5,265 nucleotides of DNA, taken from the NCBI GenBank assembly GCA_028293225.1, contig JAQGPE010000726.1, positions 1 through 5,265 on the forward strand, in the 5' to 3' direction. The stretch comes from Akkermansiaceae bacterium (GTDB lineage Bacteria > Verrucomicrobiota > Verrucomicrobiia > Verrucomicrobiales > Akkermansiaceae). Positions 1 through 5,265 of the stretch are shown piece by piece. Both the position numbers and the translations under genes were made by a program. The notes below the pieces were generated by a model. The model saw only the letters and a list, made by a program, of their open reading frames with translations, made no database searches and was not told where the DNA came from. Position 1 is the first letter of the stretch. Every line of letters starts with the position of its first letter.

Positions 1-10
1 TCTCTCCCTC

Positions 11-739
11 ATGACCCTCCCCGAATTCCGCAATCGCCAGGGCGAAAAGCTCGACACCAGCTTTCATGAAGGCACCCGCGAAGACGCGCTGGTGATCCTG
101 GGTCACGGGGTGACGGGAAACAAGGACCGGCCGCTGCTGGTGGCCGTGGCGGAGGGCCTGGCCAAGGAAGGCTGGCCGTGCCTGCGGATTTCCTATTCCG
201 GCAACGGGGCGTCCGAAGGGGCCTTCGGCGATGCGACCATCACCAAGGAAAGCAGCGATCTGCGTGATGTCCTCTCCGCGCTGCCTAAGGGCCTGCGGGT
301 GGCCTACTGCGGTCATAGTATGGGCGGAGCGGTGGGGGTGGTGACCACCGCCGCGGATGAGCGGATCAAGGTGCTGATCACCCTGGCCGGAATGATCCGG
401 ACGGACGCGTTTTATCATCGCGAGTTCTCCGGCCAGATCCCGGGCAAGAGCAACATGTGGGACAATCCCGCCTTCCCGCTCTCGCAGAAATATGCGGACG
501 ACCTGGCGTCCTATGGCGATCTCTTCGACGAGGTCGGACAGATTTCCGTGCCGTATCTGCTGATCCACGGCACGGCGGATGACGTGGTGCTGCCGGAGGA
601 CAGCCGGGATGCTTTTGATACCGCGTATGATCCGAAGCGGCTGGTGGAGATCGGCGCGGCGGAGCACTCGTTTGATGACAAGACTTACCCCCAGGTCGTG
701 AGTGAGGTGCTGGGGTGGCTGGAGACGCATTTGACGTGA
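11..739 (+). CDS. Alpha/beta hydrolase (serine hydrolase/esterase-like), 242 aa
   Basis: Probably a cytoplasmic serine hydrolase of the alpha/beta-hydrolase fold, acting on an ester or similar acyl substrate that the sequence does not reveal. The fold's landmarks are all present. A GHGVTG segment at residues 31-36 fits the oxyanion-hole HG motif, the nucleophile elbow GHSMGG puts the catalytic serine at 103, HGTADDVV at 186-193 supplies the acid at about Asp190, and EHSF supplies His219 near the C-terminus. No signal peptide or membrane segment is seen. At 242 aa it is a normal length for a compact single-domain member with a short cap (about residues 130-175). The ATG at 11 gives a family-like N-terminus (FRNRQGEKL), but only 10 bases lie upstream. 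They show no Shine-Dalgarno and no in-frame stop, so a slightly earlier start is possible. It ends in TGA, 22 bases before the large palindrome, and faces the transporter operon convergently. The fold is secure; the exact activity is unknown. Confidence 0.9.
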   Translation: MTLPEFRNRQGEKLDTSFHEGTREDALVILGHGVTGNKDRPLLVAVAEGLAKEGWPCLRISYSGNGASEGAFGDATITKESSDLRDVLSALPKGLRVAYCGHSMGGAVGVVTTAADERIKVLITLAGMIRTDAFYHREFSGQIPGKSNMWDNPAFPLSQKYADDLASYGDLFDEVGQISVPYLLIHGTADDVVLPEDSRDAFDTAYDPKRLVEIGAAEHSFDDKTYPQVVSEVLGWLETHLT

Positions 740-761
740 GGCGGTTCCAGCGTGCGGCCGG

Positions 762-938
762 ACGCTTGTCGAAAGTGGCTGATGCGTCCCGCTTCAGCTT
801 GAAAGGCTCACAGCCGCAGGCTGCACTTCTTCTTCTGAAGAACGAATAAAGCCCTACACTTTCTTCAACGATCCAGCAGCCTGCGGCTGTGGGCTTCCAG
901 TGCTGAAGCGGGACGCATCAGCCACTTTCGACAGGCGT
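762..938. repeat. Large in-register palindrome (two inverted copies of an ~80-base unit) between convergent genes
   Basis: Positions 762-798 and 902-938 are reverse complements at 36 of 37 positions; the only mismatch is at 766/934, and 767-798 against 902-933 is a perfect 32 bp. A second block, 809-824 against 876-891, is perfect over 16 bp. Both blocks share one symmetry axis (paired coordinates sum to 1700, centre 850), so they can form one long stem with an internal loop at 799-808/892-901 and a terminal loop at 825-875. GAAGAA follows the inner block in both copies (837-842, and inverted at 861-866) but slightly out of register, suggesting two diverged copies of one unit in opposite orientation. 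There is no open reading frame of note and no T-tract on either outer flank. No clear flanking target duplication is seen. Likely roles are a dispersed intergenic repeat, a MITE-like element or a bidirectional hairpin that stops or protects both convergent transcripts. The inverted repeat is certain; its function is inferred. Confidence 0.93.
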
Positions 939-972
939 TGCGCGGAGCCTTTCCTACGACGCTCGCAACGCC
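934..972. repeat. 9-bp inverted repeat spanning the stop codon of the last operon gene
   Basis: GGCGTTGCG at 934-942 is the exact reverse complement of 964-972, with 21 bases between. The minus-strand TAG stop of permease B (954-956) falls inside the loop. The left half overlaps the outer edge of the large palindrome (934-938), so the two foldings are mutually exclusive at their border. No T-rich tail follows, so it is not a standard intrinsic terminator. With a 9-bp stem in GC-rich DNA it could be a 3'-end RNA structure or chance. Confidence 0.35.
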
Positions 973-2144
973 GCGGAGATCGGCAGCCTTGCCGCGCGGA
1001 TCGCGGGGAAGATCCCGCCGATGAGGCCCAGCACCGCCGCCCAGACAATCGCCTGCACCAGCAGCGCCGGCGTGACGGCAAAGGCAAAGGTCACCTGGCT
1101 GAAGGACTGCCAGTTCATGGTCGAGGCCTGATACCCATCGAACGCCAGCCAGGCGGCACCCGCGCCGAGCCCCCCGCCGAGCAGCGCCAGGGCCATCGAC
1201 TCCGCCAGCACGGAAAAGATCACCGGCACCGCGCTGAAGCCCAGCGCCCGCAGCGTGGCGATCTCCCGGGTCCGTGCCGAGACCGCTCCATACATGGTGT
1301 TGAGCGCGGCGAAGAGCGCTCCGACGGCCATCATCGCCGCGATGAAGACGCCGATGCTGGTGATGAAGCGGGTGATCATCTTCGACTGGTCGGCATAGAA
1401 ATCGTCGAGGCGCGAGACCTTCACGTTCAGCCGCGGATTGGCCAGCAACTCTTTCTCGAAGGCCGGATACGCTCCCGCCGAGTCGAGCTTGGCGTAGACC
1501 GACTGGAAGGTATCGCCGCGATGGTACGCCGGTTGCAGTACCGAGGCATCCGTCCACAGCTCCGAGTCGGCGATCCCGCCCTCCGCGGCGAAGATGCCCA
1601 CCACCTCCCAGACATTCGGACCGAGGCGGATCTTGTTGCCGAGATCGAGCCCTCCAAACGCCCGCGCCGCGCCCGCGCCGGCGATGATCTCGTTCTTGCC
1701 CGTCTCGAAACGGCGGCCCGCGACCATGCGGATCTTGCCGCGGACATTGAAGGCGTTTTCCTGCACGCCGCGGAATGGGACGTTCGCATCGGTGCCGGTG
1801 GAGCGTTTCGGCAGGTTGATGATCACGAACAGCTCGGCGGAAGTCAGCGCCCCCTTCGAGGTCCGGGAAATGCCCGGTGTGTCGGAGATCACCCGCGTCT
1901 CCTCGCGGGTCAGGCCGCTGTTCATCTCCGTATCGGAGCCGCCGCGCAGAATCACCGCGACGTCGGCCGAGCCGTTCGCGGTCATGGCTTTCTTGAAGCC
2001 TTCCGAAATGGCCAACACTCCGGTCAGCACCAGCACCACCCCGGCAATGCCGACGATCGCCGACAGCGCCGAGCCCTTCCGCTGCGGGATGCCCCGCAGG
2101 TTGAAGAGCGAGACGGAGACGATCTGTTGGAACCAGTGGGTCAT
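954..2144 (-). CDS. ABC transporter permease B, FtsX/MacB family, 396 aa
   Basis: Second inner-membrane permease of the exporter and last gene of the operon. It has the MacB/FtsX topology: a cytoplasmic N-terminus, a first membrane helix at about 26-46, a large extracytoplasmic (MacB-PCD-like) domain at about 50-255, then three C-terminal helices at about 262-285, 306-335 and 355-380. The ARTREIATLRALGF segment at 290-303 is the conserved stretch after the second helix that contacts the ATPase in this family. The C-terminus (FPAIRAARLPISAALRA) is the typical family ending. The ATG at 2144 was chosen because family-like sequence (MTHWFQQIVSVSLFNLRG) begins there. Longer in-frame extensions run back into permease A and look like arginine/proline-rich shadow translation. 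The start lies 14 bases after permease A's stop, with no good Shine-Dalgarno, suggesting coupled translation. It resembles permease A in architecture, but the segments compared by eye differ clearly, so a heterodimer is inferred. Substrate unknown. Confidence 0.9.
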   Translation of the reverse strand: MTHWFQQIVSVSLFNLRGIPQRKGSALSAIVGIAGVVLVLTGVLAISEGFKKAMTANGSADVAVILRGGSDTEMNSGLTREETRVISDTPGISRTSKGALTSAELFVIINLPKRSTGTDANVPFRGVQENAFNVRGKIRMVAGRRFETGKNEIIAGAGAARAFGGLDLGNKIRLGPNVWEVVGIFAAEGGIADSELWTDASVLQPAYHRGDTFQSVYAKLDSAGAYPAFEKELLANPRLNVKVSRLDDFYADQSKMITRFITSIGVFIAAMMAVGALFAALNTMYGAVSARTREIATLRALGFSAVPVIFSVLAESMALALLGGGLGAGAAWLAFDGYQASTMNWQSFSQVTFAFAVTPALLVQAIVWAAVLGLIGGIFPAIRAARLPISAALRAS

Positions 2145-2158
2145 GGCATCGTGGAATC

Positions 2159-3319
2159 TCAGCCCTGACGGCGCAGGGCGACGGCGATCTGGAGGCGCAT
2201 GGCATGCAGCGCCGGGAGAGCGCCGGAAAGGAGGCCGAGCCCGATGGCCAGCGCAGAGCCGAGCAGCAGGTCGCGGTTGGGGATTTCCAGGTTTGGCAGC
2301 ACGTCGGGGATCGGGTTGCCCCCCGCGGTGATCGCCCACGCCACGCCGAGTCCGGCCAGCCCGCCGATGGCGGAAATGGCGCACGACTCCGCCAGCACCA
2401 GGACCAGCACGGTGGTGTTGGTGAAGCCCATCGCCTTCAGCACGCCGAGCTCCTCGGTGCGTTCGTTGACCGACTGGCTGACGGTGTTGCCCGCCACCAG
2501 CAGGATGGTGAAAAATACCGCGCTGACCACGCCGGTGACGATCGCCCCGATGTCGCCGATCTGTTTGACGAAGGAGGCCGCGAAAGCACCTTCCGGTTCC
2601 GCCTTGGTCTCCTCCGGCGAGTTGGCGAATTCCCTGTCAATCTTGCGCGCGATGGCGGTCGCCTCATCGGCATGATCCACGCGGATGGTCATCCAGCCGA
2701 TCTTGCCCTTGGCCTGGGCGCGGGCCTCGTCGAAGTAGTCGTAGCGGAAAAAGAACTGGCTCTTGTCGGTGCTTTTCTTGTCCGTGTCGTAAACCCCGAC
2801 GATCTCGAAATCCCAGTTCGCCTGGTTGGCGGGCTGCCCCCAGATCGGCGAGGTCAGCGGGATGTGGCCGCCGATTTTCCAGGTCGGAAATTTCTCCATC
2901 AGGCCTCTGCCTACGATGGCTCCCGTACGTTTCTTCAGCCACTGCTCCTTTGCCGCCGGGCTGACGATGACTTCCGGAAACATGTTGAGAAACTTCTCGG
3001 GATCGACGGCAAAGGAAGGGAAGGCGTTCTCCGGCTTCTGGTAGATCCCGCCGAACCACGAGGTCGAGGAAACGGCATCCACGCCGGGGATCGAGGCGAC
3101 GCGGCTCTCGTAGCTGATCGGCAGCGGCTGGATGATGGAAACCTTGTGCCGGACGATCAGCCGGTCCGCCCCGGCCACTTCGACCCCGCCGAGGAAGGCG
3201 TGCTGGATCGCGCACAGGAAGCCGAACAGCACGAACGCGACGAAGATCGACAGGATCGTCAGCGTGGTGCGCAGCTTCTTGCGCTTCAGGTTCGCCAGCA
3301 CAAGGGACAGGAACTTCAA
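2159..3319 (-). CDS. ABC transporter permease A, FtsX/MacB family, 386 aa, TTG start
   Basis: First of two inner-membrane permeases. A basic N-terminus (LKRKKLR, 11-17) precedes a membrane helix at about 19-38, then an extracytoplasmic domain at about 40-250 that is rich in aromatic residues near 188-196. Three C-terminal helices follow at about 257-280, 303-331 and 351-372. ERTEELGVLKAMGF (286-299) is the FtsX-family stretch that couples to the ATPase, and GALPALHAMR near the end is also typical. The longest in-frame ORF begins with ATG at 3502, but its first about 60 residues lie inside the ATPase gene and do not look like a permease. The better start is TTG at 3319-3317. It overlaps the ATPase stop as TTGA and has a GGAGG on the minus strand at 3331-3327, 7 bases upstream. 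The first residues then match the usual short cytoplasmic leader. Together with permease B it probably forms a heterodimer energised by the upstream ATPase. What is exported is not evident. Confidence 0.9.
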   Translation of the reverse strand: MKFLSLVLANLKRKKLRTTLTILSIFVAFVLFGFLCAIQHAFLGGVEVAGADRLIVRHKVSIIQPLPISYESRVASIPGVDAVSSTSWFGGIYQKPENAFPSFAVDPEKFLNMFPEVIVSPAAKEQWLKKRTGAIVGRGLMEKFPTWKIGGHIPLTSPIWGQPANQANWDFEIVGVYDTDKKSTDKSQFFFRYDYFDEARAQAKGKIGWMTIRVDHADEATAIARKIDREFANSPEETKAEPEGAFAASFVKQIGDIGAIVTGVVSAVFFTILLVAGNTVSQSVNERTEELGVLKAMGFTNTTVLVLVLAESCAISAIGGLAGLGVAWAITAGGNPIPDVLPNLEIPNRDLLLGSALAIGLGLLSGALPALHAMRLQIAVALRRQG

Positions 3320-4014
3320 TCCGGGGCCTCCGCGGACAGCCGCCCCTTGTCCAGATGCACGGTGCGGCTGGCGCGGGCGGAGGCATGCGGGTCGTGGGTG
3401 ACCATGATGATGGTTTTGCCGTAGTCCTGGTTGAGCGCCTGCAGCAGGCTCAGGATTTCGTCGCCGGACTTGCGGTCGAGGTCGCCGGTCGGCTCGTCGC
3501 AATGCAGCAGCGTCGGGTCGGTGACGATCGCCCGCGCGATGCCGACGCGCTGCTGCTCGCCGCCGGACAGCGTGCGCGGATAGTGGCGGGTGCGGTGAGA
3601 AAGCCCGACCACCTCCAGCGCGAGCTGCACGTGCTTGCGCCGCGCGGCCTGGCTCAGCGGGCTCAGCAAGAGGGGCAGCTCGACGTTTTTCTCCGCGGTC
3701 AGGACCGGCAGCAGATTGTAGAACTGGAAGATGAAGCCGACATGCCGCGCGCGCCAGGCCGCCAGGGCCCGGTCGTTGAGCCGGTCGATGCGGTGCTCGC
3801 CAATGATCACCCGCCCGCCGGTCGGCCGGTCGAGACCGCCGATCAGATTGAGCAGCGTCGATTTTCCGGAGCCGGAGGGCCCCATCAGCGCCAGGAACTC
3901 GCCCTCCTGGATTTCCAGGTCGAGGTCCGCCAGCACGTGGATGTCCTCCGCACCGCGATGAAAGGTTCTCGTGACGTTCTCGATCATCACGAGCGCTCGC
4001 TTCTCAGCACTCAT
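3316..4014 (-). CDS. ABC transporter ATPase, MacB/LolD-type exporter subfamily, 232 aa
   Basis: Cytoplasmic ATP-hydrolysing subunit that drives the two FtsX-type permeases. All ABC motifs are intact: Walker [10 protein letters not shown] at 45-53, Q-loop Gln97 in IFQFYNLLP, signature LSGGEQQR at 149-156, Walker B ending in Asp173-Glu174 (catalytic glutamate), D-loop GDLD at 177-180 and H-loop His207 in [13 protein letters not shown] and DEPTGDLD are typical of the MacB/LolD/FtsE group. Walker B reads TLLHCDEP, with His-Cys where small hydrophobic residues are more common; this looks like a harmless variation. The length is that of a free-standing ATPase, so unlike E. coli MacB it is not fused to the permease. 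The ATG at 4014 overlaps the membrane-fusion gene's TGA as ATGA and has no Shine-Dalgarno, indicating translational coupling. An internal Met10 is a less likely alternative start. The stop overlaps permease A's TTG. Subfamily is confident, substrate unknown. Confidence 0.96.
   Translation of the reverse strand: MSAEKRALVMIENVTRTFHRGAEDIHVLADLDLEIQEGEFLALMGPSGSGKSTLLNLIGGLDRPTGGRVIIGEHRIDRLNDRALAAWRARHVGFIFQFYNLLPVLTAEKNVELPLLLSPLSQAARRKHVQLALEVVGLSHRTRHYPRTLSGGEQQRVGIARAIVTDPTLLHCDEPTGDLDRKSGDEILSLLQALNQDYGKTIIMVTHDPHASARASRTVHLDKGRLSAEAPD
3327..3331 (-). promoter_or_regulatory. Shine-Dalgarno GGAGG supporting the TTG start of permease A
   Basis: On the minus strand GGAGG lies 7 bases before the TTG at 3319, inside the last codons of the ATPase gene. 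It is the only strong ribosome-binding site among the four operon junctions; none was found before the membrane-fusion gene, the ATPase or permease B. It decides the permease A start in favour of the short form, and may compensate for the weaker TTG initiator. Confidence 0.75.
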
Positions 4015-5228
4015 TTGCGGGCGGGGAGTTTGACGCGGCCGCCCTCGATCAGGTCGCCGCCGGTGGCGTCGGTGACGATCGTCTCGCCATCCTTCAGGCC
4101 GGAGGCAAGCGTGGCCTCCTCGTCCAGGGTCGAGGCGATGACCACCTCGCGGCGGCGGACCTTGTCGCCGTCCAGCACCCAGACGATGCTCTTGCCGTGG
4201 TCGTCATGAATGGCGGCCTTTGGCAGGCGCACGCCGGGCTTCGCGCTCTCGGCATTCGCGTCTTCCAGGAAAGCGACCTTTACCGCCATGTCGGGCAGGA
4301 TCTTCGGGTCGAGCTGGTCGAAGCCGACGCGCACCTTGACCGTGGCCTTCTGGCGATCGGCGGTCGGGATGATCGCGATCACCTTGGCCGGGATGCGCCA
4401 GTCCGGATACGAGTCCAGCGTCGCCTCAACCTTCTGGCCCGCGCGCACGCGATTGATGAAGCTTTCGTTCACATCGACGTCGATCTCCAGCGAGGCCATG
4501 TCGACGATGGTGCAGATGCCGGTGCGGGTGAAGCCGCCCACCGACATGGGGGAAATCATCTCACCCGGCTGGGCGTTCTTCGAGGTCACGATGCCGCTGA
4601 AAGGAGCCAGGATGACGTTGTCATCGACCTGTTGCTTCCACTGCGCCACCTGGCTTTCGGCCACCTTGATGTCGGCGCCGAGGCGTTCGAGCTTGGCGCG
4701 CTGGCCGGCGGCTTCCGAGCGGGTCCGGTCGATGTCGGCCTTGCTGACCGAGTTGCCGGTCGCCAGTTCCGTAAAGCGGGCCAGCTGCTTCTCGGCGTAC
4801 TCCAGCGTCGGCCCGATCTCGGCGGCGAGCATCTTCGCGGAGTCGAGCTGCGCCTCGGCGAGACGCATGCTGGCCACCGAGTTCGAGTCATCCAGCTTGG
4901 CCAGGAGCTGCCCTTCCTCGACGCGCATGCCTTCCTCCACCTTGATCTCGACCACCTTGCCGGTGACCTTGGAAGATACGGTGGCGGCGCGGCGGGCGTT
5001 CACGTAGCCGGAAGCATTCAGCAGCACCCGCGGGCCGGTGTCGGCCTTCTCCTTCACCACCTGGGTCGTGACCAGCGGGACCTTGGCCTGCTTTGACATC
5101 CACATGCCGCCGCCCACCAAAAGCAGCAGGACGACGACGATGAGGTAGGTCTTGAAACGGGACCGCTCCGCGGGCAGGTCGGAGCGGTCGATCCGCAGGT
5201 CTTCGAGATTGGGCTTGGGTGAACTCAT
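4011..5228 (-). CDS. Periplasmic membrane-fusion (adaptor) protein of a tripartite ABC exporter, MacA/HlyD-like, 405 aa
   Basis: Adaptor that links the inner-membrane ABC complex to an outer-membrane channel. A cytoplasmic tail of about 27 residues is followed by one membrane anchor at 28-43, with no lipobox cysteine. Next come the first half of the lipoyl-like domain (about 72-113, with G90, G100 and G106), a coiled-coil hairpin (about 117-203), and the second lipoyl half with the family motif APFSGIV (208-214) and QPGEMI. The beta-barrel (about 235-310) and a membrane-proximal domain (about 330-400) follow. At the hairpin tip R151, L155 and S162 reproduce the spacing of the RLS motif (R-x3-L-x6-S) known from AcrA/MacA-type adaptors that dock to TolC. 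This predicts a TolC-like partner. The ATG at 5228 gives a normal N-terminus. It lacks a Shine-Dalgarno and is preceded by a small hairpin and possibly by an upstream gene with an ATGA overlap. The gene overlaps the ATPase by 4 bp, so it leads the transporter set. MacA-like in architecture, but the symbol is withheld because orthology cannot be tested. Confidence 0.93.
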   Translation of the reverse strand: MSSPKPNLEDLRIDRSDLPAERSRFKTYLIVVVLLLLVGGGMWMSKQAKVPLVTTQVVKEKADTGPRVLLNASGYVNARRAATVSSKVTGKVVEIKVEEGMRVEEGQLLAKLDDSNSVASMRLAEAQLDSAKMLAAEIGPTLEYAEKQLARFTELATGNSVSKADIDRTRSEAAGQRAKLERLGADIKVAESQVAQWKQQVDDNVILAPFSGIVTSKNAQPGEMISPMSVGGFTRTGICTIVDMASLEIDVDVNESFINRVRAGQKVEATLDSYPDWRIPAKVIAIIPTADRQKATVKVRVGFDQLDPKILPDMAVKVAFLEDANAESAKPGVRLPKAAIHDDHGKSIVWVLDGDKVRRREVVIASTLDEEATLASGLKDGETIVTDATGGDLIEGGRVKLPARK

Positions 5229-5265
5229 CGGGCAGGAGAAGTGCCCATGAAGTAACCCGCTGATG
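5225..5265 (-). CDS. Possible C-terminal end of an upstream operon gene (partial)
   Basis: One minus-strand frame is open from the right edge to a TGA at 5227-5225. It would encode a tail of 12 complete codons reading SAGYFMGTSPAR. Its stop overlaps the ATG of the membrane-fusion gene as ATGA, the same junction seen between that gene and the ATPase. This pattern, plus the lack of a Shine-Dalgarno, suggests a fifth operon gene further upstream. A TolC-like channel or a regulator would be usual there, but 12 residues cannot identify it. With only 41 bases, an open frame could also be chance. Confidence 0.4.
   Translation of the reverse strand, partial: SAGYFMGTSPAR
5230..5246 (-). promoter_or_regulatory. 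Small hairpin immediately before the membrane-fusion gene start
   Basis: On the minus strand GGGCA and TGCCC form a 5-bp stem around the 7-base loop CTTCTCC, one base before the ATG at 5228. It occupies the place where a Shine-Dalgarno would be, and none is visible. If it folds, initiation would depend on ribosomes arriving from an upstream gene. It is short enough to be chance. Confidence 0.3.

Noticed and set aside
830..842. Small internal palindrome TTCTTC-T-GAAGAA in the palindrome's loop as an operator
   Set aside because: It is a short, low-complexity CTT/GAA repeat with a trivial spacer and no promoter elements nearby; chance is enough to explain it.
762..938. Classical Rho-independent terminator
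   Set aside because: The stem is much too long and there is no T-run after either arm, on either strand. A termination role by other means remains possible.
762..938. CRISPR array or insertion sequence with transposase
   Set aside because: There are only two copies, in inverted rather than direct orientation, with no regular spacers, no transposase frame and no visible target-site duplication.
2145..2384. N-terminal extension of permease B (ATG at 2384) as its true start
   Set aside because: The extra 80 residues are Arg/Pro-rich, overlap the 3' end of permease A in another frame and precede a normal FtsX-type N-terminus at 2144.
900..3424. Long plus-strand open frames opposite the permeases (900-2168, 2204-3424)
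   Set aside because: Their translations are Arg/His/Asp/Gly-rich with no domain motifs, and they lie antisense to well-supported permease and ATPase genes. They are what GC-rich codon use produces on the opposite strand.
4197..5096. Plus-strand open frames opposite the membrane-fusion gene
   Set aside because: Low-complexity shadow translations (many His/Asp/Leu/Gly or Ser/Arg residues) antisense to a gene with clear adaptor motifs.

Overview
The window is GC-rich, densely coded bacterial chromosome-type DNA. The membrane-fusion protein carries a TolC-docking type motif, so the host should be a diderm (Gram-negative-type) bacterium. GC content, weak Shine-Dalgarno signals and protein style suggest an environmental lineage such as Verrucomicrobiota, but that placement is a low-confidence impression. 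Nothing in the window proves the taxon.

Layout. (1) 11-739, plus strand: a complete small alpha/beta hydrolase with an intact Ser-Asp-His triad. (2) 740-953: a noncoding gap between convergent genes, almost filled by a very large in-register palindrome (762-938) with 37-bp outer arms (36/37 complementary) and 16-bp inner arms (16/16). (3) 954-5228, minus strand, read right to left: a tightly packed four-gene transporter operon. Its order is periplasmic membrane-fusion protein (405 aa), ABC ATPase (232 aa), FtsX/MacB-type permease A (386 aa, TTG start) and FtsX/MacB-type permease B (396 aa). Junctions are ATGA (4-bp overlap), TTGA (4-bp overlap) and a 14-base gap. (4) 5225-5265: a reading frame entering from the right edge and ending in an ATGA overlap with the membrane-fusion gene. 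It may be the end of a further upstream operon gene.

The four genes together encode a MacAB/DevBCA-like tripartite exporter. The ATPase powers a presumed heterodimer of the two FtsX-type permeases, and the membrane-fusion protein bridges the periplasm to a TolC-like outer-membrane channel. No channel gene is identifiable in the window, unless the partial upstream frame is one. The substrate cannot be deduced. The hydrolase is convergent with the operon and is probably functionally unrelated.

The transporter is a known type. The least explained element is the palindrome: two inverted, internally diverged copies of an approximately 80-base unit between convergent genes, without T-tracts. It is a good candidate for a dispersed intergenic repeat, a non-autonomous mobile element or a bidirectional RNA hairpin.
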